From an uncultured Myxococcales bacterium (GTDB taxonomy: Bacteria; Myxococcota_A; Polyangia; Polyangiales; Polyangiaceae): 64,000 bases of DNA. Shown piece after piece: positions 51,974-59,521 of this stretch (its first letter is position 1; every line of letters begins with the position of its first letter). Made by a program: the position numbers and the translations under genes. Below the pieces are notes generated by a model. It ran no database searches, was not told the origin of the DNA, and saw only the letters and a program-made list of their open reading frames with translations. The stretch covers positions 1-64,000 of the forward strand of contig CALFEQ010000194.1 of assembly GCA_937949945.1 (NCBI GenBank), in the 5' to 3' direction.

Positions 51974-52741
51974 TCACGGGTGCAGCGCGTGGACGATCGC
52001 GATGGCGTCGAGGTCGAAGCCGCTGTTGTTCGGCCGAGGCGGTGGGCCGTCGCACGTGCCGATCGACTTGTCGCGGATGCGTACGAAGCGCGCCGTCTTC
52101 AAGCCGACGTCGGAAAGATCGTACGGATCGCCGCCCGCGCGCTCGACGTCGAAAGGCGATATGCCGTTGCCCGGCGCCGAGTGGACCGGGCGCCACCCCG
52201 CGCACGCGCCGTACGGCGGAGACTCGCCGGGCTCGCAAGGGAAGGTCACCCACGTGACGCCGTCTTCGCTCACGCTGACCTCGCCCGGATCGACGTGCGG
52301 CTGCGTCGCATCGCCGCCCGCGTAGAACGCGTTCTCGAACACGATGAAGTCCGGGCCGGGGCCGTCGACGATCGCGTTCGGCTCGAACGACACGACGATC
52401 TCGCCGCCGATGCCGAGCGAGACGACGTCGAGGCTGCCGGTGAGGTTGCCGGTGCCGACCGGCGGGCCGAGCACGATGTCCGGCATCTCCGACGCCCCGA
52501 AGCCGCCGCATCCGCCGGGCGTGAAGCTCACGACCGTGGTGATGAACCGATCGGGGCGAAGCGCGCCGCCGTCCGGTCCGAGGAAGCCGCCGTCGACGCG
52601 CTGCTTGTCCCGACCCGGGCTCGCGGCGTCGACGAACCCGCCGTCGTCGAGCGGAGGTGAAGGTGAAGCGACCGGATCGGTCGCGTCGCAACCAGCGATC
52701 GCGAGCGCGATCGCGATACGAGACGAATACTTGATGTGCAT
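51974..52741 (-). CDS. Surface lipoprotein controlled by cobalamin riboswitch
   Basis: 255 residues from ATG 52741, with AAGGAG at 52748-52753. The lipobox is AIALAIAGC and a short linker (PSPPLDDGGF) follows. The mature protein belongs to a recurring myxobacterial surface family: PDIVLGPPVGTGNLTGSLDV, VSLGIGGEIVVSFEPNAIVD, FIVFENAFYAGGDATQ, VSVSEDGVTWVTFPCEP and FVRIRDKSIGT. It lacks catalytic motifs and looks like a ligand-binding beta-sandwich. The riboswitch upstream ties its expression to vitamin B12 shortage, so a role in corrinoid capture at the cell surface is the simplest inference. Confidence 0.85.
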   Translation of the reverse strand: MHIKYSSRIAIALAIAGCDATDPVASPSPPLDDGGFVDAASPGRDKQRVDGGFLGPDGGALRPDRFITTVVSFTPGGCGGFGASEMPDIVLGPPVGTGNLTGSLDVVSLGIGGEIVVSFEPNAIVDGPGPDFIVFENAFYAGGDATQPHVDPGEVSVSEDGVTWVTFPCEPGESPPYGACAGWRPVHSAPGNGISPFDVERAGGDPYDLSDVGLKTARFVRIRDKSIGTCDGPPPRPNNSGFDLDAIAIVHALHP

Positions 52742-52744
52742 CGA

Positions 52745-52775
52745 CCACTCCTTCCGCGTGGCTCGCGCGGAGTGG
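52745..52775 (-). promoter_or_regulatory. Shine-Dalgarno-sequestering stem of the riboswitch leader
   Basis: In the transcript, CCACTCC (complement of 52769-52775) can pair exactly with GGAGTGG (complement of 52745-52751), which contains the Shine-Dalgarno sequence. A second hairpin (GGGTCGCC with GGCGACCC, 52774-52791) lies between it and the riboswitch and overlaps the first arm, so the two stems would compete. This is the layout of translational control. Confidence 0.65.
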
Positions 52776-52808
52776 GTCGCCGAGGCGACCCGAAGGTTGG
52801 AGGGAGCT

Positions 52809-52979
52809 CGCACGAGAGGTCTTCTGGCTCCCGGATCGTCCTCGCTCGACTTTCACCTCGAGCCCTGGGGCCTTCCCCCTCGGCCCCTCGAATGGGGCGT
52901 TCGGAGTGGCTGACCAGGAGAGTCCCCGGCTACAGCGGCGGCACCGCGTCGGCTTTCGACCGACTTCCCGCCTCGTGCG
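52809..52979 (-). ncRNA. Cobalamin riboswitch
   Basis: The minus-strand RNA begins CGCACGAG (52979-52972) and ends CTCGTGCG (52816-52809), closing the P1 stem perfectly. Inside are GGGAAGTCGG...CCGACGCGG, then GTGCCGCCGCTGTAGCCGG, GTCAGCCACTCCG, GGGGGAAGGCCCC, and the B12 box GGGAGCCAGAAGACC. These occur in the order of the cobalamin class. The aptamer is about 171 nt and lies 67 bp upstream of the lipoprotein start. Binding of B12 should lower translation. Confidence 0.93.
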
Positions 52980-53110
52980 ATTGCCGCGCTCTTAGCCGCG
53001 CCACGTGCGGTGCGCAACTCGTTTGCGATGGACGGCGCGCGTCGCAGCGTGCGCGAGGCGCCCGCGCGCTCGATCTCCGAGTCCCCGCCGTTCGATGCGG
53101 CGCTCGCGGA

Positions 53111-54331
53111 TCAGTTGGGGAGGGGGTCGATGCGGACGATGCGCCCCTTGTTGCGGTCGACGAACCAGATCTTGTTGTCCGGACCGAACGTGAAGCCGGC
53201 GAGCGATTTTTCGGGCAGGCCGGTCTCGAGCCTGCGTACCTCGTTGCCGGACTTGTCGAAGACGTAGAACGTGCTCGTCGCCGTGTCCGTGACGTAGACG
53301 TGGTCGTTGCGGACCTCGAGGCCGCTCGGCATCTCGAGCACGCCGGGCGGGACGACCTCCTCGACCGACGTGCCCTCCATGATCCCGCTCCTCTTCAACG
53401 GCTCGTTCCTCCGCGGCAGGCGCGGGCCGAGCGTGCCGGACGTGGTGTCGAGGCGCACGATGCGCTTGTTGCCCGTGTCGGCGATGTAGAGGAACTTGTC
53501 CTCCGGATCGAACGCGAGGTGGCTCGGCACGCCGTCGACGCCTTTCACCTGGCCTTCGACGTACCGGTAGATCTCGCCGTCCGAGTGATCGTCGCCGCCG
53601 GGCTCGTGCGGCTCGTTGAAGTTGTACTTCTCGATCGAGCCGAGCTCGCCGTTGAACGTCCAGTAGATGTTCGCCGTCTCGTGCGCGATGCCGCGGCAGA
53701 ACGACGTGTTGTGCAGCATGTCGTAGTGCGAGCCGAGGCGCGTCTCCGGGTTCTGCTTCGTGAAGATCGAGAGGTCCGACGTGAAGAGCGCGGGGCCCAT
53801 GAAGTAGTTGGGCTCGCCGGCGCCGCGCGGATCGTTCTGCCCGTTGTCGTTGTCGCCGCAGACGCCCCAGAACCCGTTGTCACCCCACGCGATGGCCGGC
53901 GGCTTGTGCATGAAGTGGATGGCCGCCGGGTCGTGATAGACCTTCCACGAACCCTTGCCGTCGAGGACGCCGGTACCGACGTGGACCGTGTCGTCGCTGT
54001 AGCTCACGGCCCAGAGTTGCTGAGGATTGTCCTTGTTGAAGGCGAGGTCGACGAGCTCCGTGCCGGCCCGCGCCTCGTAGATCTCGGTGAAGACGACGGA
54101 CGACGGAGAGCCGTCGCCCGTCCCGAGCTCGATGCCGGGCGGGATCGCCTCGCACGTGCCGCTCTCGACGTTGCAGGTCTCCTTGCCCGCCACGCACTGG
54201 GTGTCGTCGGTGCACTTCGTCGTCGTGCTTCCAGGTTGCTCTTGGTTGGTGATCGTGGTCGTCGAGGAGCACGCGAGCCAGAGCGAGGAGAGCAGCGTGA
54301 GAGGGAGAAGCGGATGACGAAGCGCGTACAT
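53111..54331 (-). CDS. Beta-propeller (NHL/YncE-like) lipoprotein
   Basis: 406 residues with lipobox (LPLTLLSSLWLAC). A small Cys-rich module (KCTDDTQCVAGKETCNVESG) precedes propeller blades such as FAFDPEDKFLYIADTGNKRI-type segments (HLAFDPEDKFLYIADTGNKR, SGLEVRNDHVYVTDTATSTF and GFTFGPDNKIWFVDRNKGRI). It probably forms a six- or seven-bladed surface binding protein. It lies upstream of, not behind, the cobalamin riboswitch, so its expression need not follow B12. No enzymatic site is visible. Confidence 0.85.
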   Translation of the reverse strand: MYALRHPLLPLTLLSSLWLACSSTTTITNQEQPGSTTTKCTDDTQCVAGKETCNVESGTCEAIPPGIELGTGDGSPSSVVFTEIYEARAGTELVDLAFNKDNPQQLWAVSYSDDTVHVGTGVLDGKGSWKVYHDPAAIHFMHKPPAIAWGDNGFWGVCGDNDNGQNDPRGAGEPNYFMGPALFTSDLSIFTKQNPETRLGSHYDMLHNTSFCRGIAHETANIYWTFNGELGSIEKYNFNEPHEPGGDDHSDGEIYRYVEGQVKGVDGVPSHLAFDPEDKFLYIADTGNKRIVRLDTTSGTLGPRLPRRNEPLKRSGIMEGTSVEEVVPPGVLEMPSGLEVRNDHVYVTDTATSTFYVFDKSGNEVRRLETGLPEKSLAGFTFGPDNKIWFVDRNKGRIVRIDPLPN

Positions 54332-54488
54332 CTCCTCACGATCTAGCCCTCTGCCGTTGGAGCGGCAAGGCGCCGATGTGCGTTCGGCCGGATGCGCGAT
54401 CCGTCTGCTCGGGCGAACACGACGCGGCGTTCGGCGTCGCAGCGGCGAGCGGCATCGCGCTCGGCGCGAGCCGCACGCGCGCCGTCTC

Positions 54489-55379
54489 TCACGACGGGCC
54501 GAGCGGCCCGCCGGGCTTCTTCATCGGGACCTCGGCGCGAAGACGCTCCGATCGAAGCATGCGCTCGATCACCTCGAAGCGCTTGGTGGTCTCGGCGCGC
54601 AGCGCTCCGACCTCGCGCAGCAGGGTCTCGATCCCGACCTCGTTCTTCAGGTTCACGCGGAAGTCGGTCTCGGCCGTCGCGCGATCCTTCATCGACTGGC
54701 GGTTCTGGCTCATGACGATGAGCGGACCCTGGAGCGCCACGAGGATCGCGAGCGCGAGGTTGTAGAACTGGTAGGGGTACTCGTCGAACGGCTGCGGCAG
54801 CCACTTGTTCGCGGCCGCCCACGCGAAGGTGAGGACGAGGAGGAAGATGATGAACGACCAGCTGCCGTTGAGCTCGGCGACCTTGTCGGCGAGGCGCTGG
54901 CCCCACGTGAGGTTCTCCTCGATCTCCTTCACCACGTCACGCGCGGCGCGCTGGGAGAGGAGCGCGTTCGTCTCGCGGAGGCGCTCGGCCATCTCGGCGA
55001 GGATCGCCATCGCGGCGTTCTTCGACCGCGAGAGGTGATCACCGAACTCCTCTCGCGTCAGCTCGAGGAGCGTCGTATCGACGATCGCCTCGACGCTCGC
55101 CGAGCGCGGCTTGTCGTCGAAGAGGGACAGCTCGCCGAAGTACTCTCCCGTGCGGGCATCCTTCAGGACGACGCGCGGCTCGCCCTCGTTCTGCGGCGGC
55201 AGGAAGATCTGCACGGCGCCCGAGAGCACGATGTACATGCTCGAGCCCTTGTCGCCCATGTCGAAGACGCGCTCGCCCGCCTTGTACTTCCGCTCCGTCA
55301 TCCGGCTCGCGAGCGCCTCGAGGTCTTCGGCAGCGAGCGTGTCGAAGAGCGGAATCTGGGCGAGGAGCTCGGCGTGCAT
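54489..55379 (-). CDS. Cyclic-nucleotide-binding-domain protein with DUF1003 membrane domain
   Basis: 296 residues. Residues ~1-135 form a cNMP-binding domain: IPLFDTLAAEDLEALASRM, YKAGERVFDMGDKGSSMYIV and ARTGEYFGELSLFDDKPRSA; FGELSLFDDKPRSA is the phosphate-binding cassette. A linker helix leads to DUF1003 with two membrane helices (SWSFIIFLLVLTFAWAAANK and FYNLALAILVALQGPLIVMS) and the family's QNRQSMKDRATAETDF block. The combination suggests a nucleotide-gated inner-membrane protein, but DUF1003 has no defined activity. Element E lies upstream. Confidence 0.9.
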   Translation of the reverse strand: MHAELLAQIPLFDTLAAEDLEALASRMTERKYKAGERVFDMGDKGSSMYIVLSGAVQIFLPPQNEGEPRVVLKDARTGEYFGELSLFDDKPRSASVEAIVDTTLLELTREEFGDHLSRSKNAAMAILAEMAERLRETNALLSQRAARDVVKEIEENLTWGQRLADKVAELNGSWSFIIFLLVLTFAWAAANKWLPQPFDEYPYQFYNLALAILVALQGPLIVMSQNRQSMKDRATAETDFRVNLKNEVGIETLLREVGALRAETTKRFEVIERMLRSERLRAEVPMKKPGGPLGPS

Positions 55380-55445
55380 GGCGGCCTGCGCGAGGGGCGC
55401 CGCTCGATGATCGCGGGCATCCGGCTGAGGCGCAAGCGATCTAGG

Positions 55446-55660
55446 AGTCCTCAGTCCTCAGCTCGGACTCAGTCTCCAGTCTCCAGGGCTGGCTCAGGTT
55501 CCAGGCTTTGGTCTCCAGGCTTCGATGTCGGGCCTGAGCTCGAGCCTTCGTTTTCTGATGGCCCTTTGTTGTCCTCTGTCGGCCGCCTCGAGCCGCGAGT
55601 TTGGACGAGGGGTCCGAGCGGTGGCGGTCGATCACTGCTGAGGACTGAGGACTGAGGACT
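55446..55660. repeat. Heptad-repeat intergenic element E
   Basis: The left arm (55446-55527) has GTCCTCA and TCTCCAG-type heptads, and the right arm (55637-55660) has CTGAGGA heptads in the inverse sense. It lies between the end of the trypsin-like gene and the start of the cNMP-binding gene, directly left of a strong terminator. Confidence 0.8.
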
Positions 55661-55662
55661 CA

Positions 55663-55700
55663 CAAAAGCCCGCGGCGCCGCCCGGGGTGGGCAGCGCCGC
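55663..55700 (-). terminator. Strong intrinsic terminator of the trypsin-like gene
   Basis: On the minus strand GCGGCGCTGCCC (55700-55689) pairs with GGGCGGCGCCGC (55683-55672) with one G-U pair and a 5-base loop, followed by GGGCTTTTG. It ends the transcript of the gene at 55727-57334. Confidence 0.88.
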
Positions 55701-55726
55701 GTTGCGCTGTCAGTCGACGAGGAGCC

Positions 55727-57334
55727 TCACTTCACGATGATGTCCCCGCCCTCCGGCTTGCACGCCGCGCACGCGCCGTAGTCGATCGTGTCGTCCACGC
55801 AGCCGGAGACGCCGGCGCAGCCACCGCAGTTCGGACCATTGCAGTACGCGCCGTCGGGAGCAGGCGGGCAGACGTCCGGGTTGTCGGCCGAGCCCTCGCA
55901 CTGCTCGGCGTCGCCGTCGGGACCGCCGCTCGACGCGCCGCCCGACGAGGAGCCCGCGCCGCCCGACGAGCCCGCGCCGCCCGAGGAGGAGCCACCGCTC
56001 GAGGAGGAGGCGCCGCCGCCCGAGGAGGAGCCGCCGCCCGAGGAGGAACCGCCCGACGACGAGCCGTTCGATCCCGAGGAGGAGCCGTTCGAGCCGCTGC
56101 TGGAGCCGTCGCTGCCGCCGCTGCTCGACGAGCCACCGCTGCTGCTGGAGCCGTCGGTGCCGCCGCTGCTGCTCGAGCCGTCGGTGCCGCCGCTGCTGCT
56201 CGAGCCGTCGGTGCCGCCGTTGTTGCCGTTGCCGCCGGCGCCGCAGTCCGCACCCTCGCAGATCGGGGTGCCCGGGCAGCTGTCGTCGCCCTCGCCGTCG
56301 GTGCCGCCGCTGCTCGACGCGCCACCGCTGCTCGAGGCGCCGCCGCTGCTGCTGGTGCCGTCCTCCGGACCGCCGCCGCTGCTCGAGGCGCCGCCGCTGC
56401 TCGTCGTCTCGCCACCGCCGTTGCCGCCGCCGCCGCTCGAGCCGGGCACCGTCGTGCCGCCGTCGAGGTGGCCGCTACCCTTGCCGTTGCCGCCATAGCC
56501 GCCGGAGCTGCTGCCCCAGCCGCCGCCGCCCCAGCCGCCGCCCCAGCCGCCGCTGCTGCCGCTCTCGGGCGTGCCGCCGTAGGAGCCGCCACCGTTCTCC
56601 GGGTTGCCGCTGCCCCAACCGCGGGTGCTCAGGCCCGTCGAGCACGCGACCGAGCTCTTGACCCAGTTCGCGTAGCCGTCGACGCGCGCGATGTGGAGGA
56701 GGCCCGAGCTCTTGCCGCGGCCCGACACGACGCCGACGATCTGACCCTTCGCGTCGAGGACCGCGCCACCGGTGTCGAGCCACTCGTCGTCGTCCATCTC
56801 GACGAGGTAGTTGAGGCGGAAGCCCATGTCGGCGCCGCTCTTGAGCACGGTGCTCGTGGGAACGTGCTCCTTCGACGCCTCGGACTCGCGGCGGAAGCGC
56901 ACGCCCTTCGAGCCGTCCTTCGCGGGCTTCGCCGCGATCGCCGGGTAGGCGTCGAGCTTGATGGCCTCGTTCAGCATGATGAGGCCGACGTCCGAGTGCT
57001 CGGGGTGCGAGAGGTCGGAGCGGAAGGCCTTCCACGGCGTGGACGCGACGGAGGCGGTCGCGGTCCCGGCCGACGAGGTGACCTTCCACGCCTTGGCGCC
57101 GGCGATGCAGTGCCCGGCGGTCAGTACCATCTTCGGGCCGACCAGGGTGCCGGAGCACGACCCGATCGTGCTCCCGTTCGCGTCGAGGATGTCGACGACG
57201 ACGCTCGAGGCCTGCGTGGTCTTTTTCGCGTCTGCCTCACGCGAGATGTCGGGGGCGCTACACGCCGCGACCGCGGCGACGGCGCTTCCAAATCCAATGA
57301 GCATCACGCGCTTGTTGCGAAGACGTGCGGTCAT
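55727..57334 (-). CDS. Trypsin-like (S1) exported lipoprotein with Thr at the nucleophile position
   Basis: 535 residues from ATG 57334, with lipobox (GFGSAVAAVAAC). The chymotrypsin fold has VLTAGHCIAGAKA (His75), HPEHSDVGLIML (Asp115) and the third position EWLDTGGAVLD, where G-D-S-G-G is replaced by L-D-T-G-G with Thr188 (codon ACC). It is thus probably an inactive or altered protease. The last ~290 residues are a Ser/Gly-rich disordered stalk with Cys-bearing ends (CPGTPICEGADCG and NGPNCGGCAGVSGC). Surface display is likely. Confidence 0.85.
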   Translation of the reverse strand: MTARLRNKRVMLIGFGSAVAAVAACSAPDISREADAKKTTQASSVVVDILDANGSTIGSCSGTLVGPKMVLTAGHCIAGAKAWKVTSSAGTATASVASTPWKAFRSDLSHPEHSDVGLIMLNEAIKLDAYPAIAAKPAKDGSKGVRFRRESEASKEHVPTSTVLKSGADMGFRLNYLVEMDDDEWLDTGGAVLDAKGQIVGVVSGRGKSSGLLHIARVDGYANWVKSSVACSTGLSTRGWGSGNPENGGGSYGGTPESGSSGGWGGGWGGGGWGSSSGGYGGNGKGSGHLDGGTTVPGSSGGGGNGGGETTSSGGASSSGGGPEDGTSSSGGASSSGGASSSGGTDGEGDDSCPGTPICEGADCGAGGNGNNGGTDGSSSSGGTDGSSSSGGTDGSSSSGGSSSSGGSDGSSSGSNGSSSGSNGSSSGGSSSGGGSSSGGGASSSSGGSSSGGAGSSGGAGSSSGGASSGGPDGDAEQCEGSADNPDVCPPAPDGAYCNGPNCGGCAGVSGCVDDTIDYGACAACKPEGGDIIVK

Positions 57335-57720
57335 GTGAATCGGCCTCCGAAGGTGCTGCCCTCTCGTAGCTGCCGAGCTTGAATGCATCTTCGGGTCCAT
57401 CCGCGCAAAACACGCGGACCGAGCGCGTGACCCTGTAATCGTCGAAAATTTCAGGGTGGGAGGTTGTACGTCGCGAAGCCCCTGATCGGAGTGATCGTGC
57501 AATCCACTCCCCGACCTTCCTGGATCATTTTCCCGTCGTTGAGCGCCGCGCCGTCGGGGGCGCCTCGTTTGGCGCTGGCCATCGGTGGATGTGTGTGTGC
57601 TCGAAGTTTTTCCGTGAGAACCGACACGCGGCGGGCGTCGGTCGGGCGCCCGTTTGAAGTACGGACCGAAATGTCCTCAACTAAGCACGTCGGCACCTTC
57701 GTTGCTGAGCTGGGGAGACG
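57335..57720. other. Divergent intergenic region, with a possible tiny frame
   Basis: This 386-bp gap separates the trypsin-like and cytochrome genes. A 43-codon minus-strand frame (57451-57582; ends CTITPIRGFATYNLPP) looks less Arg-rich than noise but has no Shine-Dalgarno sequence. No heptad array is seen. A less GC-rich stretch (57410-57445, GTAATCGTCGAAAATTTC) may be a promoter for one gene. Confidence 0.4.
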
Positions 57721-59256
57721 ATGGTCAGGTCTCGTTGGGCGTACATCCTTGGACTGGTCTTGGCGGCGGCGACGGTCTCGGCGTCGTGCTCCCCGGAGGA
57801 GCAGACGCGCCGTCCGAAGCAGGGGCAGAAGAGGAGGATCACCGACCCGGAGACTGGTGAAGAGCTGCCCGACTTCAACGACCCGCGCACCAAAGAGAAG
57901 GAGGGCGTGCCCGACCCGTTCGAGGGCTTGCTCCGCGGCCAGAAGCAGAACGAAGCGCTCTGCGCCCGCGCGGGCGAGATGGTCGACACGAACCCGAACT
58001 TCAACGCGGTGACGAACTTCTTGTGCAAGGAGAAGCGCACCGTCACGAGCATCACGGAGCTCCTCGACGTGTTGGGGCTCAAGTTCACCCGGACGGACCG
58101 GAACGGAACGAACGGGTCGAACGGCAACCCCGGCTTCGCGCTCCTCGGTCACTCGAGCTCGCTCGTCGCGCGCAACATCTCCGCGATCAACCCGCGGGCG
58201 ATCATCTTCACGGCGCCGCCCGGCCGGCCGGTGCGCATGCCCGGCTACGTCGCCGTGGGGTTCGCGCGTGGCGAGCCGTTCGTCGAGATCGCCGCCGAGT
58301 CGCCGCGGGCGGGGAACAAGCTGACGCTCTACCTGCTCAAGTTCGACATCGAGTGCGAGCTCAACCACAACTGCACGAACGCCGATCTCTTCACGCCCGC
58401 GATCGAGAAGAACTGGAAGGGCATCACGGTCTACGACGACGAGGACCTCAAGAACACGATCCTCGATTGCCGGCACTGCCATCAGCCGAACGGCCCCGGC
58501 ACGCCGATGATGCTCCGGATGCAGGAGCTCGAGGATCCGTGGACGCACTGGTTCCGCAGCGATCGTCCGGGAGGCATCGCCCTGATGCAGGACTTCTTCC
58601 GCGCGCACGGCACGGAGGAGGACTACGGCGGCATCCCCGCGGCGCTCATCCCGAAGTCGGACGGCCGCGCGCTCGAAGATCTGGTCAAGGGACAGGGCTT
58701 CGGCAACCAGCCGAACATGTTCAACTCCCAGGTCATCGAGCGTGAGGTCAAGGCCTCGTCGTCGCTGCAACCGGACATCAACACGCCGCCTGGGCGGAGC
58801 CCCACGTGGGAGGTCCTCTACGAGCGCGCGATGCGCGGTGAGTTCATCCCGCCGCCGTACCACGACGTGAAGGTCACCGACCCGGACAAGCTCCAGTACG
58901 CGACCGACGCGTACCGGAAGTTCATGGCCGGGGAGACGAACGAGCTGCCGGACATCCGCCGCGTCTTCCTCGACGACGCGCTCGAGAAGATGACCTTCAT
59001 CACGAAGGAAGGCCTGTCGGGTCGCGAGGTCCTCATCCAGGCCTGCGCCCAGTGCCACAACCCGAAGCTCGATCAGACGATCAGCCGCGCGAAGTTCGAC
59101 GTCACGAGGCTCGACTCGATGACGCGCGAAGAGAAGGACATCGCGATCGCCCGCCTCAAGATGGGCTCCGCGAATCGCCTGCGCATGCCGCCCGTCATGA
59201 TGCGCTCGCTTCCGGACGATGCGCGGGAGGCGGCGATCAAGTTCCTGGAGCAATGA
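57721..59256 (+). CDS. Exported dihaem c-type cytochrome
   Basis: 511 residues; ATG 57721 is preceded by GGGGAG. A signal sequence (YILGLVLAAATVSASC) leads to a charged linker. Two haem-binding sites are visible: LDCRHCHQPNGPG and QACAQCHNPKLDQ. AINPRAIIFTAPPGRPVRMP and PGYVAVGFARGEPFVEIAAE lie in the N-terminal non-haem domain. NRLRMPPVMMRSLPDD near the end may supply a Met ligand. It fits periplasmic electron-transfer cytochromes related to the diheme peroxidase-like and Dcp groups; the partner oxidoreductase is unknown. Confidence 0.88.
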   Translation: MVRSRWAYILGLVLAAATVSASCSPEEQTRRPKQGQKRRITDPETGEELPDFNDPRTKEKEGVPDPFEGLLRGQKQNEALCARAGEMVDTNPNFNAVTNFLCKEKRTVTSITELLDVLGLKFTRTDRNGTNGSNGNPGFALLGHSSSLVARNISAINPRAIIFTAPPGRPVRMPGYVAVGFARGEPFVEIAAESPRAGNKLTLYLLKFDIECELNHNCTNADLFTPAIEKNWKGITVYDDEDLKNTILDCRHCHQPNGPGTPMMLRMQELEDPWTHWFRSDRPGGIALMQDFFRAHGTEEDYGGIPAALIPKSDGRALEDLVKGQGFGNQPNMFNSQVIEREVKASSSLQPDINTPPGRSPTWEVLYERAMRGEFIPPPYHDVKVTDPDKLQYATDAYRKFMAGETNELPDIRRVFLDDALEKMTFITKEGLSGREVLIQACAQCHNPKLDQTISRAKFDVTRLDSMTREEKDIAIARLKMGSANRLRMPPVMMRSLPDDAREAAIKFLEQ

Positions 59257-59259
59257 GGC

Positions 59260-59510
59260 TCTAGGCTCCGGGCTCCAGGCTCCAGGGAGGGTGACCCGCG
59301 AGCAACGAGGCTCCAGGCTCCAGGGAGGGGCGCCCGCGAGCTTCTCCGATACGCGTAGCGTCGTCGCCCGCGCCGAGCGCGAGCGGAGCCTCCGTGCGCG
59401 CTCGGCCCGGCGCCGCGTCGCCCGAGCGTCGAGCCCTGCTGTGTGCACCGATCGGCGGCTCCGAGGCCTGGCCCCCCACTGGAGCCTGGAGCCTGGAGCC
59501 TGGAGCCTGT
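59260..59510. repeat. Heptad-repeat intergenic element F
   Basis: The left side has two GGCTCCA runs (59260-59291 and 59310-59327). The right side (59479-59510) is the inverted CTGGAGC run. It separates two plus-strand genes and ends about 12 bp before the transporter start. Confidence 0.82.
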
Positions 59511-59521
59511 ATTAGCCCTCC

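Noticed and set aside
53111..54331. Propeller lipoprotein as target of the cobalamin riboswitch
   Set aside because: The riboswitch is on the same strand but lies downstream of this gene's stop; it can only act on the next gene (51974-52741).
57451..57582. 43-codon frame that could be a small peptide precursor
   Set aside because: No ribosome-binding site, no modifying enzyme next to it, and no conserved core; kept only as a note in the gap entry.
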